64,000 bases of DNA from assembly GCA_029891345.1 (NCBI GenBank), contig CM056994.1, positions 136,406,457 to 136,470,456 on the forward strand, given 5' to 3'. Positions 53,364 through 64,000 of the stretch are shown here, piece by piece. The stretch's first letter is position 1, and each line of letters opens with the position of its first letter. The stretch comes from Dryococelus australis. Lineage: Eukaryota > Arthropoda > Insecta > Phasmatodea > Phasmatidae. Under the pieces are notes generated by a model. It had not been told where the DNA came from. It made no database searches and was given only the letters and a program-made list of their open reading frames with translations. The position numbers were made by a program, and so were the translations under genes.

Positions 53364-54905
53364 TACTTTAAACAAATTCTTGTAAAGATATCTACTCTGT
53401 TTAGAATTTGAAAAATATAATTCAACTTATTTAATACTTTGTACTTAAACACTTAGTGCTGTCTCTTGGCAAACAATTACTTGTAATAATGAAAACATAT
53501 TTTTTCTATTTTCTATTTTAAGAAGCTTTTTCCAATAAGCAAACTGGTTTTAACTTGAACAGAATGAACTAATTTACTCTTCATAATGTAATATGTTTTA
53601 TAAAAAAATATTTTTCAAAGATATTTCAAATATCTCACAGTAATATCGGTAACAAATTACAATAATTTAATTATACATAAATATACAAGGAAATAACAAT
53701 AATTATGCAAAATGTCAGGTTATACCTGCTTGTTAACATTACTTGGTTCTGTCAAAGACTTACATTTACCGATGAGTTGACAAAATCACACTTATTTCTG
53801 GCAATCACATGGCATGAACTTTTTCAGTTTTCAGCATGCACCAGGGGGGGATTTGTTCAAAGTTATTTGTTTTGTTTCTTCTGGACAAAATTATTTGTTA
53901 TTACTCGAATTTTTGTTTACTAATGAAATGAGCTATTCTAAGCACACTCTAGTGTTTGTTTGACATCATTTTATTCACTAAGAAACTCAAAACAAAAACA
54001 AAGCCCTTTTAGAGTTTCGTAGCTGAGCTTTATTAAAAAACATTGCTGGAGTGTGAAACAGATAGTTTTTTTTGGGACTGTGTGCCTTTAGGTATTATAC
54101 AAACCTAAAAACATATTCCAGAAAACTATTTTAAAACAACCTATTTTACTTTTCGTTTTGATTTGAGAACTATCTAACCATCAGCATAAGCTGGCTAATA
54201 TGAGGAATTTACTAGATTATTAATTTTTTTTTTAAATAAAATAAAATATCATAAACACTCATTTATTTAAAAAAAATGGTTTCAGCAATGTAGTTTGTAA
54301 ATCACACAATAGGTAGTGCTGAACTGTAAATAATTCTTGATAGCTTACAACCAAAACACATTCTCTTGAAAATAATTTAGTGAAAATTCATATTTTGATA
54401 TAAATACAATCCATAAGAAACACAGCGGTGTCTGATTTGTTGTTCGCCAATTATTTTATAATCTGTTGATTATAAATAACAGAGTAAAATGCTTGTTTGT
54501 AAAAAAAACAGCAAAATGCAGAAAAAAAACAGCAAAATGTTTATTGAAAAAAATCTTCAGGTATGTAACGACCAAAGTTATGTGTGCTCTCTCTTATTGG
54601 CAAGCATGAAAATTTATTTCAATTCAGTGCAAATGAAATTAACACATATTTATGTGTAAAGCAGAACAGTATAATATCACATATATATTTACGTATATAT
54701 ATAATAGAGCTATAGTATAACGTCATCAGCAAATTTGATACACGTGATGATGCAAACCTTCCATATTTTAATTCAGAGTTTTATATACCAAAAAAAGAAA
54801 GAAGTGCATGAAAAGTTACACTTATTTTTGTTAAATTTACACATACAATACAAAACTCTACAATTTACAATAACATTCCTTCTCACAAAAAAAATATAGT
54901 GTTTT
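53364..54905. other. AT-rich stretch with no supported gene
   Basis: About 1.5 kb with only short, unnatural frames on both strands, many T and A runs, and repeated TTTTTAAAACA-like words. Unlike the rest of the window, no chain of coding-like frames is seen. It may be host DNA or a fully decayed insert. Confidence 0.45.
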
Positions 54906-55390
54906 TTACATTGGTATTCTTCCATTATACACGTTTATGAGAATGTATTTTCCTTCCGCCGAATTGGTACACATCAACTTATTGTCTTGTGTTCGAGACT
55001 TTTCTACAGAATAGCGAATATTGGTAATAAGATTGATATGATGCCCATGCTCAAAAAACTTTTCAGTTAAGACGCAGAAAAAGTGTGGCAAAAGAAATAC
55101 ACTTTCATCATCCTTTGAAAATAACTTTTTACTTTCACCATATGAATTTACCAGATCCGAAATACCCTCTCTACTCTTTGGACAAATTAATTCTTCATTG
55201 ATGACATTTTTCTGCAGCACCAAAATGAAAGATCATCAATTGCCTTCACCGTGAATGAATTGTAGTTGATGTCGGCAAACAAAATGGCAATTTTTTCGCA
55301 TAAATGTTTGTTGAGCAAAACAGTAAAACTGCTGCAAAGAACATCTTTGATCTTGCTGGTACCACCGTTCTCACTTCACTGTAAGCTTTA
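54906..55390 (-). pseudogene. Unrecognised gene of about 160 codons, one frameshift
   Basis: A first part at about 55230-55390 reads VLLNKHLCEKIAILFADINY, and frame 54906-55223 continues with LICPKSREGISDLVNSYGES to NVYNGRIPM. Cys and charged residues; no family is recognised. Confidence 0.45.
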
Positions 55391-55512
55391 TTATGCCAGC
55401 TACTGAAACTGCCCACGTATTTATAGCTGGGAGTGTGTTACCAATAAAAAACACCACACACTGTGCCTTTTTAAAATTATTTTGACATGCTCTTCAACTC
55501 GGCGGCAACTTT

Positions 55513-55716
55513 TTAAAACTCTTTTATTTGGTTTTCATCATGTTTGAACATATTCGAATTGTTAAATTTATTGGAATAAGCGGCCAAAATTTTTATAATT
55601 ATGTAAACGGGTAAAATAATGCCGCCATAGCACAGCATCAGTTGAGTCTTCTGGCACAAACAAGTCTGTTGTCGTTTGCCAGATTCGATTGTCTGAATTG
55701 TAATTTGCATCCCCAA
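55513..55716 (-). CDS. Small membrane protein, 67 codons
   Basis: Intact frame with a central membrane segment (YGGIILPVYIIIKILAAY) between a basic Gln-rich start and an acidic tail. Type and size fit a small virion membrane protein. Confidence 0.4.
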   Translation of the reverse strand: MGMQITIQTIESGKRQQTCLCQKTQLMLCYGGIILPVYIIIKILAAYSNKFNNSNMFKHDENQIKEF

Positions 55717-55855
55717 ATTCGATTTTCACTATGTTTTCTCACCATAAAAAGAAATATGAACAAAATTTAAAATGAAAATATTAATATTATTCTCATGTTT
55801 GTATTGCAATGTGAAAGACGATAGCAAATGTTTAATGTGATTGGCAATTACAAAG

Positions 55856-56032
55856 CTAGAAGCAAAAAATGTTTCGTTTGTCATAAAACTTAGCCAATTG
55901 TGGTGGATATATTTGGTTAATATGTGAATAACCCCTATGTCTACTTGTCGATTTCATACATGTATCGAACAAGGCGTAATAATATTTCCATTCCACCCAC
56001 AGAGTCTCTACATCCACCCAGTTGTAGTTCAT
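55856..56032 (-). CDS. Small ORF, 58 codons
   Basis: ATG 56032 starts MNYNWVDVETLWVEWKYYYA with a helical, aromatic-rich sequence to a TAG at 55856. Natural-looking composition; may be a fragment of a longer gene. Confidence 0.35.
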   Translation of the reverse strand: MNYNWVDVETLWVEWKYYYALFDTCMKSTSRHRGYSHINQIYPPQLAKFYDKRNIFCF

Positions 56033-56203
56033 GGCTTGGAAAGTTTATTTTTTTTACTTACAAGAAGCTATATAGGTATCCATGGATAAAAACATAAAAA
56101 ACAATGAAAAAAGTCTTATAGAAAGAGGGGGTGGGGGAAAAAAAGAAGTCTCGTACAACACCAGGTATAAAAGACTGTATATTGTTGCTAACGCTACCAT
56201 AGT

Positions 56204-57208
56204 TCCTGAGGCACTCATACCTCGAACTTCAAAGAGTCAGCACAGTCTTTTGAGTGTGGAAGTGTGGATTCAAAATGGCATGATAGTAATGACTATGTAA
56301 TAGAGTTTATTCACATACATGAAAAATATGAAGCTCTTTGGAATAGAGATAAACAGGTGTATAAATGCATGAGTGCAAGGTATAAGGGATTTCGAGGATT
56401 ACTTGAATTTACCATCTAGTATGTAGAATATGATGTAGACAAATACACCATTAGTAGACGGATAAAGTCTTTACAGGATTCCTACACCTACATAAGGGAG
56501 TGGAAGAAGATGAAATATGCAAAGAAGAATGGTTGTGTTTGTGAACCAACACTGTGGTACTTTAATCTGATGAAATTCATTTAATCTACAGAACAGGGAG
56601 AGATGCATTCGACCATAATGGAGGTGGAAGATGTGGGGTGTGTGGTTGTGAACAACACATCCATCAAACATGGAATGATGAATGACAACACCGTCTATTT
56701 TCCCATGTCTGTCAATGATGAGATAGTGGACAAAGGCATCAACAAATCTCTCAACAGCAGGGTTGGTGACACCGCAATCAATACATCAATCAATGGAGTG
56801 GTTGGTGACACTGCAGTCAATAAATCAGTCAACGACGAGGTTGGTGATACTGCAGTCGATACATCAATCAACAACGAGGTTAGTGACAACAAAATAGACT
56901 CGTTCCTCAACAGCGAGGCTAGGGACAATGTAGTCAATGCGTTCATCATTGTGGTTGGGATCAAGCACTCAACCCAACCAACACACCTGTCATTCACGCA
57001 TCTGACACGTCTATTAGTGATACATTCAATATGTCCAACAATGGTGAGGTTTTTGACATATCTGTTTTTTGTTATGAAATTGAAAAAAAAAATACGAATG
57101 CAACCTTCAAAGATTAGTTACTCAAAATCAATTATTGTCAACCATGTAGTAGATGTGGGTTTGTCTAAATGGTGGTCAAGTCGAACCATATGTAGTATTG
57201 TACTTTAA
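56204..57208 (+). pseudogene. MADF-like DNA-binding domain followed by tandem 16-residue repeats; two nonsense codons
   Basis: One frame runs from 56204 to 57208, interrupted just by TAG at 56417 and TAA at 56582. The first part resembles a MADF (Adf-1) domain: NDYVIEFIHIHEKYEALWNR, VYKCMSARYKGF, RRIKSLQDSYTYIREWKKMK and a final LWYFNLMKFI. The second part (56700-56945) has about six repeats of the form SINxEVGDTAVNxS. MADF domains belong to arthropod transcription factors and transposons, not to known nudivirus genes, so this suggests host or transposon DNA. Codons after 57000 look non-coding. A TATAAAA lies at 56168-56174. Confidence 0.55.
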
Positions 57209-57339
57209 AAAATAACCTCGTATGTACATTATCTTTATAAAATCAAAATAAACTAATTAAAAAAAAAAGATTATTTGTATTTTATTATAATTTATTTTCA
57301 CATCACCTACGAATTATTTGTCGTAAGTGACACATTCAC

Positions 57340-60300
57340 TTAATTCTTTTGGAAATCTCCCTTTGCAATATCCAAATGCACGTTGTGCTTAGTTAGATAA
57401 AATTCATAACTTTCGAACCATTTTTTAAACAATCCATTGACAGTTTTTGTGTATGATTTTATGGAAGTCTGAGGCATAACTGCATTCAAAATTGTATGTA
57501 AGACTTTTACATAATTGTGTAGATATTTACCTTAATGAATCTGATACATTTCGGGCTGTGCACATTGCTTATTTTTTTCTCAGTTGTAACTTGGAATACT
57601 TTTCCAAAGTCAATTATCGATTTGCCTTACAGTCTTCGGGATCGTACAAGAGCACCATTTTCTTACAGTCAATGCAGGAAAAACCAAGACTATCAATGTA
57701 CTTTTGACATGCAGATGAGTTTTGAGCCTAACTAACTTTACATTTTTGTACAATTCCTTCTGATCTACCAAATAGCGGTAGTTGTAAATGGCAAACAATA
57801 CATTTTCGAAATTGAGGAATTTTTCCAATTTATAACAATTGATTACTTTGGCCATATTCGCAAAGAAGAAGGCAAGTGCAGCAACATAGTTGTAGATTCG
57901 TTTCACAAAACACGATGCATTGTGCTCGTAACCTTAATGAACAATAGAAGAAAATTTCAATACATCTTGGTTTAGATTACTGCAAAATACACTGTAATCA
58001 ATCAGTTTTGTCAATCGCAAGTATTTTTTCTTCACTAGTTAAATAGATGTTAGTATCTCAGTGCCTTCACGAAAGATAACCCTTCCATTGATTATGTTCA
58101 TTTCCTTGTTTTTGAGTTCGATAAACCTGTTATTTTCCAATTTCAAAATATTTGTAAATTGATACCCATTGGTATCTACATCAAAGACCATTTCACGATA
58201 CTCTTGCGGAATTTCGCAAACAACTGCACGGAGTTTCATCTCGTACACAATCAATTTTTTATTTGCTTCCATATTATAGTAGGTCGTAAGTCTGCATGAG
58301 CTTTTCTTCACCAGGTTGTTTATTGTTTCTTTGTGACCACGAATCACATGCAGTTGATACAGCATAGGTGTAACTCGACGTAAATGCATGAGAAGTTTGT
58401 GTGTAGACAACGTCATGCCTATGGCTATGGGAATGCTGAAACACTTAAAAGACGGAGTGCCAAAAAGCGAATAGGTCGAGTTGACCGTAATTTTAAGCGA
58501 AAGTTGCTTTGCATCGAACTCCTAGTACTTTAGATTCATGTCTTGAATCCTCTCTCTCGAGATTTTTTTCTGCATTTCAGAATTTAAAGATTTAATTTGT
58601 TTCCATACAGTTTTCCTATGGTCAAGTAATGGATATAAAGTTTATGGGTAATTGAGTTTTGGCATGTGAGAGTAAACGAATCAGAATGGTAGTATCGCCA
58701 GCCAACAGCTCTAGTTCCGTGACATTAAGTATCATATTCCCGATAGGCTAGCAGGAATACATCAGGTTCATGTATTCCGAATAATTTTTGTTTTTATCTT
58801 CTGTCACATACAGTGCAATTACATGATTCCTCAGCATTTCATCGAATGCGTCGTGGGAAATCGGAGCATTTTCAAACACTATATTCAATGGTTATGAGCA
58901 GCAGCAGCAACCGGTGGTCGATCTGGAAAGTCGTTTGTTGATGATAATGTTTGGGTGGAGACTATTGAAATCGTATTGAACAATGTTCCAAAAAAGATCA
59001 TGGTCTGCAAACACCACGGCTCCAGGATATTCTTTTTTCGTGTAATAGAATTTGGTTTGTTGTAAATTGGTCTAATGTCCATCGCCGACGTTCTTTCGGC
59101 GAGCGATAAACATTTCAGATCGGGCATCGCCAGTAAAATGGAATCATTGCTCTGGTATCCCGGTAACATACAAAAGGGTAGCGCATGATACCATAATGCA
59201 TTCGCGATGCAGCGATAAATGGCACTCATCGGACTGTTTTCGAGACCACAGTTAAAGAAATTGGCTAATTGGTTTATAAAAATGGCCAAATTAATATTGT
59301 TGTAATGTTCGACCATGACCACACAGTCCCTTTCATTGTAAATTAAAGCCTGCTCCATGCGGTAGAAAAAAATACAGTCTGCGTTTGTTTCACCCGCAAA
59401 TTTATGCCAAACACTACCACCAATGTACTCGGTGTGGCGCACTTGCATGTTTGTGTACTGAGCGTTCGCTGCATCAAATTTTTCTTTGTTGTAGTGCTCT
59501 ATGTGAAATATATTTTTCATGCAATTGTAATAAAAGTCATCGTCTGTGATGGTGTCATCTAGAATATAACAAATTCGCATAAGCACAGAGCTCAAATCGA
59601 TTTTTCTAAACTTTTGGCTCAGATAGTTTTAGACAGGTTCCCCAGTGATAAATTCCCACTCGCCAATGCATTTTTTTTTCAAGATTGCCAACATATCGAA
59701 TATGATACCATCGTGGTGAAAACGAATGAGTGGAACTGTGGCAAATTTTCCGTGGGTTACAAATGCTTTTATTTCGTGTTGCATATTGAGAACCTGCAAG
59801 TGAGTCAATAGGAATTTCAAATCACATTCGATAATGTTGCAGACGAAATAATGTGGGTAATTTTGGCATCCCCTTAGCATTTACAGCAAGTATTCCTGAC
59901 TTTACCAAAAGAGAAAATTAGTAATGAGATACTCTTTGTGTGATAAACCTTGGATTCAAATGCATCTTGCAGGCTGTCTTTCGTATTTCTTCTGCATTTC
60001 CACGTCGCAATTATCAGGCATGCCGCGACATTTAAGGTACGAAATTATACCCTCTTCTACATCCAGATACTCGCAATAGAGCAGAAACATGAGCAGTTTT
60101 TCTGGAGCGAAATCCCCCTGGGGCAAGTCTTCAAATTATCCACAACTGTCTCGATGTCGAAGCTCGCAACAGGAATGTACTTGCACAGATGAGTGTAATC
60201 GAAGACGTGTCCAGGATCAGATGCTTAGACTCGGTGACTGCGTACACACCATTTGCACAAAATATATTTTCCACAATGAGATTACCGATCCCATATTTCG

Positions 60301-60885
60301 GTCTGCGAAACTTTAATTTTGCAAGCTGATTTAATTTGATGAATGAATTTTACAATACCCCCTCTGATGTTACACTATCGTTGTACAACTCCATTTGCAA
60401 AATGAAATGCACATCAGTCGACTGGATGGTATAGTAGTATCTTTTTCAGAATTATTTTCCACAAGAAATTTGTAGACTGTGTCCAAGTTACTCGTGGTGA
60501 GAAATTAATTTTTTATCAAATTATATGAAGCATAAAATCTGCTTGCCGCATTCTGAGTCAAAATATCCAGCAATGAGTTTGAATTAGTTTCCAGAGAGAT
60601 TGTCATGTCGACGATTGAATCGATATACTGTTCATATAATTCAATCAGCAGTTGGCACATTCCGTATTTCATGTTTTCAGCAACTAGAAGTATATCGAGA
60701 GGGGGTGTCAAGATTTCTTGACGCCTCTTCATCATTTTGACATCGATGCACACTACATTTATCTGATTATTGTAGATGAAAAACCTCAAGATAAATATTT
60801 TATTTTGTAGATTTAAAGAACATGGAGGGCTAAAATGTTTTGTTACATAAGAACCTTTAGTAATGGCTAACAAACTAAGTTTTAC
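57340..60885 (-). pseudogene. dnapol: Family B DNA polymerase, broken by many frameshifts
   Basis: Replicative polymerase with 3'-5' exonuclease. Signatures in order on the minus strand: Exo I ASFDIET (60147-60161 core), a candidate Exo II region near 59640-59730, Exo III YNERD (59326-59340), region II DFNSLHPNII (58943-58972) and region III KITVNSTYSLFG (58459-58494). About 95 codons later VFDVDTNGYQF (58165-58182 core) occupies the place of region I, where most enzymes have YGDTDS; here the second Asp is replaced by Asn. The N-terminal frame 60505-60912 and the C-terminal frames down to 57340 (VNGLFKKWFESYEFYLTKHN) complete about 1,150 codons. At least ten indels or stops are needed, so it is not functional. 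Confidence 0.85.
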
Positions 60886-61282
60886 CATGACCAGAGCATT
60901 GGAAATATTCAAAAATATCTACAATGGCCCAGAACTGCAAACTTTGGACGAATTAAAATGGTTTTACACATATTTTGGGAACATTCTCTTGGAATGCATT
61001 TACACTCGCGAAAATAATGATGACCAATACACTGACGAAGATTTCGAAGAGGTATTTGATAATGATCTTAATAAAAAAATTTACATTCCGTTAATTTTTG
61101 GGCCCATGCTCCCAAACACCACACACAAAATTATCTATGCATCAAACAACTGTCATCCTCTCGAACTTTTGAAGTTAACTCGAAAGATCAACTGGTCTTG
61201 CTACAACAACTGCCACTTTCACAATAAGACCCTTGAAGGAACAGCGACTCTTTATATATCTAGTTGTAAACTAAAAAAATAG
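60863..61282 (+). CDS. Unrecognised 139-codon protein divergent from DNA polymerase, intact
   Basis: Intact frame with MTRALEIFKNIYNGPELQTL, an acidic middle (DDQYTDEDFEEVFDNDLNKK) and a beta-rich end. ATG 60863 overlaps the polymerase start region; ATG 60887 would just clear it and is the more likely start. No family is recognised. Confidence 0.5.
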   Translation: MANKLSFTMTRALEIFKNIYNGPELQTLDELKWFYTYFGNILLECIYTRENNDDQYTDEDFEEVFDNDLNKKIYIPLIFGPMLPNTTHKIIYASNNCHPLELLKLTRKINWSCYNNCHFHNKTLEGTATLYISSCKLKK

Positions 61283-61288
61283 AAATAA

Positions 61289-62282
61289 TGAATCGTGTTT
61301 ACTTTGCAGAAAACAACGAAATTGACGATCAACATCGGTTTCGCTCAAGTTCAAGTACAAAAATGCTACTCATGAGTCATCACACAGCTGCTCCCTGATT
61401 TATGATTCCAATCAAACCACGATGGAACATGCATATCATTCGACAGGACTGACAAGGAACAATGACATCACTCCTTTATTCACGAAATTGAAATTTCGCA
61501 ATGTGGTTGTATACAAATGTAATCTCAACTCTATTCGAGGATCGGTCAAAATATCAATACCACCTAATGCCCTATCTTTAAACGAATACTTGACATCACC
61601 ATTGAGATTTGTCCGTTTAGATGATAGCCTACTCCAATCGGTAGACTACATATACAACCATTTTGAAGATTACTAAAGGCAAAAAAAAAAAAATAGATGA
61701 TGTATGCTATGTACCTAAATTGGAAAACTTTGGTACTCTGTTCTTCAGACTGACATTTTTCACATTCGCTGCGAAGAATATGCCACTAGCTGGAGAAATG
61801 TATTCTTTCACTCGCTCGATATTTATGTGGGAAATATGAAAACTGAATTTATAACTTCTGTAAAAACAAAAACTGCTATGTCGTGCAGCATAAGACATTT
61901 TGTCAAACGACCAGCTCATGATTTGGCAAGTTCAATCAAGAGTAATCGTGCACACACTTTACCCAATGCAAGTGACTTTCAATGTGTTCATGTTACCATA
62001 AATTCATATACAACAGGGCAAATAATCAGTTTTCCAAGTTCGCTAATCATGAATGCTATTTGCAATAGCGTTTTACAAGCTCAGATAGAAAATATTGGAG
62101 AAAAGGATACGGCCAAAATATACGAACATTCTTGTTATTTTTTCGAACCTCATTTGATAAAAGCTTTTTACTATGTGTTTGGTCGTTCCAATAAAATGCA
62201 CCCTTTATTTTGCTCGCAAAACATTTTCTTAAATTCAGTTGGGTTGAATGAGTATAAACAGATCATTCAACTTCAAAGATAA
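61289..62282 (+). pseudogene. Unrecognised gene of about 330 codons, three or four frameshifts
   Basis: ATG 61289 opens 36 codons, and frame 61422-61676 continues (LTRNNDITPLFTKLKFRNVV, VKISIPPNALSLNEYLTSPL). After an A13 run comes VPKLENFGTLFFRLTFFTFA, and frame 61827-62282 ends it (FVKRPAHDLASSIKSNRAHT, INSYTTGQIISFPSSLIMNA). Beta-rich, capsid-like in feel, but unassigned. Confidence 0.45.
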
Positions 62283-62652
62283 GATGATTCCTGAAGGTCA
62301 CATAAGAAAAAAAAAGAAAACAATTCGTTTTGAATAAATAAAATTCATTTTAAACTAATATAATTATAAAAAAGATTAGAAAAATAAAAAATAAAAGATA
62401 ACATTTATAAAAAATAAAGATTATGTATATAAAAAACATAATTTAAAAAAACAACATATATAAAAATAATTGATATTTACCCGAGGGTATAAATTTACAA
62501 TGGGAATTGGGATCCCTCGGGTTAGGATATATAATTTTAGTAAATAATTTTAATTAAAATCATTTATTCATACTTTGGGAAATTATACAATTAAAACACT
62601 TCTCCTCCCACTGCTCTCCCCACCATACAACCACTACACAGCTCGAATTTAG
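62283..62652. other. AT-rich intergenic region without a gene
   Basis: Poly-A and AATAAA-rich sequence follows the gene above; the only structured element is the hairpin at 62479-62522. Confidence 0.55.
62479..62522. repeat. Perfect 9-base inverted repeat
   Basis: ACCCGAGGG at 62479-62487 pairs with CCCTCGGGT at 62514-62522 around a 26-base loop that contains TATAAA. GC arms in an AT-rich setting make it stand out. Confidence 0.65.
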
Positions 62653-63078
62653 CTAATAGCTGTAGTTGGGGATGTGGTAGGGACTGGGTGTGTGGTGGGT
62701 GCGGAGGGAACTGCTTCTGCTGCTGGGTCTTTGGCTGGGCGAGGGGCAGACGCTGGAGCTCTGCTGCTGGGTGAGAGGCTCCTGCGGCTGGGCGGGGGAC
62801 AGCCGCTGGAGTTGCTGCTGAGACGGTTGAGAGGTTCCTGCGACTGGGTGGACGGCCACTGGAGCTGCTGCTGCTGGCTGAGAGGCTCCAGTGGCTGTGC
62901 TGGGGACAGCCGCTGGAGCTGCTGCTGGGTGAGGGACGGCCACTGGAGATGCTGCTTCTGGGACAGCCACTATATTTGCAATATGAGCCACTGTATGGTT
63001 GAAATCTTCGCCCGCCGGCTCCTCTCCCTGGCCCTCTCCCCCAGCATTGGCTGGTGTACATGCTAGAAAAATAAACAT
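62653..63078 (-). CDS. GC-rich Ala/Pro/Gln/Ser repeat protein, possibly a host exon
   Basis: A minus-strand frame of 141 codons starting MFIFLACTPANAGGEGQGEE and rich in Ala, Pro, Gln and Ser with repeated PAA.VAVP units. A 36-39 base unit around GCTGGGGACAGCCGCTGGAG recurs several times. The GC content is far above the surroundings. TTTTTCTAG directly before CATG (63066-63075 region) looks like a splice acceptor, so this may be a host exon rather than a viral gene. The overlapping minus frame 62591-63061 is an alternative reading. Confidence 0.4.
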   Translation of the reverse strand: MFIFLACTPANAGGEGQGEEPAGEDFNHTVAHIANIVAVPEAASPVAVPHPAAAPAAVPSTATGASQPAAAAPVAVHPVAGTSQPSQQQLQRLSPAQPQEPLTQQQSSSVCPSPSQRPSSRSSSLRTHHTPSPYHIPNYSY

Positions 63079-63143
63079 GTTAAAATCGGCTTCACTCTAA
63101 AATCAAATAAAAAATAACACTTTAAAAATAACATATAATAAAC

Positions 63144-63536
63144 TTAAGATTTTTTTTCCTTTGCTTCCAAAGAAAGCATACCCTTAACTTTTTTGTAAAA
63201 CTTAAAGTCTGTGTAATGTTGCATTGACAATGTTTAGTCTTTAGCTTTCGGGATTTTTTAGCATCCTGTTTTCGATTTTTTTAAGAATTCATTTCACTCT
63301 TTCTTAAACTCTCTATGTTCTTTTATCAATTCATTCCCCTTTTCATTCTAAATTTCCAAGAATTTCTCCAATTCTTCTTTTGCCGCTGTATATTTTGCTA
63401 TGAGTAGGTTAATTTCCATTATCATAGTACAGTTCCTCAAAACCTTTTTATAAATTTCTACAAAATTAGATTGCATTCCCATAAATAGCCCGTCTAATTC
63501 TACCTTTTCTTCTCCAGCCTTATCCATTTCTGCCAA
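63144..63536 (-). pseudogene. Coiled-coil protein with several nonsense codons
   Basis: ATG 63536 opens 62 codons (MAEMDKAGEEKVELDGLFMG) ending in TAG at 63348. The same frame continues with NEKGNELIKEHREFKKE, a TGA at 63294, and NEFLKKSK, to a TAA at 63144, so it was one frame of about 130 codons with four or five nonsense changes and no indel. Heptad-like Leu/Glu/Lys content. Family unknown, possibly host. Confidence 0.45.
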
Positions 63537-64000
63537 ACTTGACTAACATTCACTACTACTAATAGTGCTAAATATATCACTGCTACTAAACAGTGTTATA
63601 TCTGCTATCCCTAGCACACTGATGCTAGACCAAAGTGTGTAGTGTTTATATACGCACCAAGTAATATTTTAAATTTTGTATTTCGTGTTGGTTGGGAGGG
63701 ATTACTCTATAAGTGAGTTTTTTTTTCTTTTTACTTCACACACATGTATGTTCATGTTTCTTTTTATTCTCATCAGTGTACCTGATATTCGCTTACTCAA
63801 AGTCATGACTAGTGTTCGTACATGGGCCGGTGAGGCGACTGGCATACATTACTAAACTTGGTCTTATTATTATGCTACAATTATCTCGGGGCAGAAATAA
63901 TTTTTTTACGATGCAAATAGGAGGTTCCCCTCACGTTTTCCCCCACCCTCCTTTGTCTTCGGCATCGACACCTTCACCTTTGGCATCGGCATCGGCACCT
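63537..64000. other. No gene seen; low-complexity end of window
   Basis: Contains CTACTACTAATAGTGCTA-like short repeats (63550-63600) and, at 63957-64000, repeats of CGGCATCG and CACCTTCACCTTTGG that encode Gly/Ala/Asp-type low complexity on the minus strand and run past the window edge. Confidence 0.4.

Noticed and set aside
62674-63066. 130-codon plus-strand Gly/Leu/Arg-rich ORF
   Set aside because: It is the complement of the GC-rich repeat; the minus frame has the more natural composition, though both may be artefacts of the repeat.

Overview
This AT-rich window looks like a decaying genome segment of a large invertebrate dsDNA virus of the nudivirus/baculovirus group (class Naldaviricetes), probably integrated in an arthropod chromosome. 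The diagnostic genes are a family B DNA polymerase (57340-60885, minus), the LEF-9 RNA polymerase subunit (27696-29527, minus, NADIDGD metal site), a HAD-like protein resembling 38K (9080-9662), a BIR/RING IAP (about 26470-27541, minus), BRO genes, two dUTPases, a deoxynucleoside kinase, a matrixin-like metalloprotease remnant, an AAA+ ATPase and a PD-(D/E)XK nuclease. Two cysteine-rich or chitin-binding-like proteins are PIF candidates. No tRNA, rRNA or CRISPR array was recognised.

Almost no long gene is intact. Most are cut by one-base frameshifts, often at homopolymer runs, and several also carry in-frame nonsense codons in otherwise open frames. A few short genes remain open (dUTPase core, 38176-38613, 60863-61282). 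Uncorrected long-read errors could explain many frameshifts, but they explain the nonsense codons, partial duplicates and internally deleted copies less well. The presence of a MADF-like domain, microsatellites and dispersed non-viral repeats also favours an endogenous, pseudogenising element.

Layout. 1-9.7 kb: nuclease, AAA+ ATPase, a tandem pair of Q-rich paralogues, a PIF-like membrane/chitin-binding gene and a divergent pair with the HAD gene. 10-15.5 kb: a duplicated unknown family, SAP-like fragments and a cluster of BRO copies embedded in repeats. 16-25 kb: structural-type unknowns, dUTPase 1, a BRO gene and a cysteine-rich PIF-like gene. 25.4-30 kb: kinase, IAP, LEF-9 and a palindromic element resembling a baculovirus hr. 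31-38 kb: a repeat-rich island. CCAAT-containing repeats and oppositely oriented minisatellites flank dUTPase 2 and its partially duplicated neighbour. 38-53 kb: mostly unrecognised broken genes, the metalloprotease remnant, another BRO and an arginine/serine-rich virion-type gene. 53.4-54.9 kb: no gene seen. 55-64 kb: small genes, the MADF-like ORF, DNA polymerase with divergent neighbours, then host-like GC-rich and coiled-coil ORFs.

Read together, the polymerase, LEF-9, dUTPases and kinase would have served viral DNA synthesis and transcription. The IAP would have blocked apoptosis, the PIF-like and 38K-like proteins would have served virion entry and assembly, and the BRO proteins are accessory DNA-binding factors. 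The recurring TATATAAG element just upstream of several start codons resembles the TAAG late promoter of the group.
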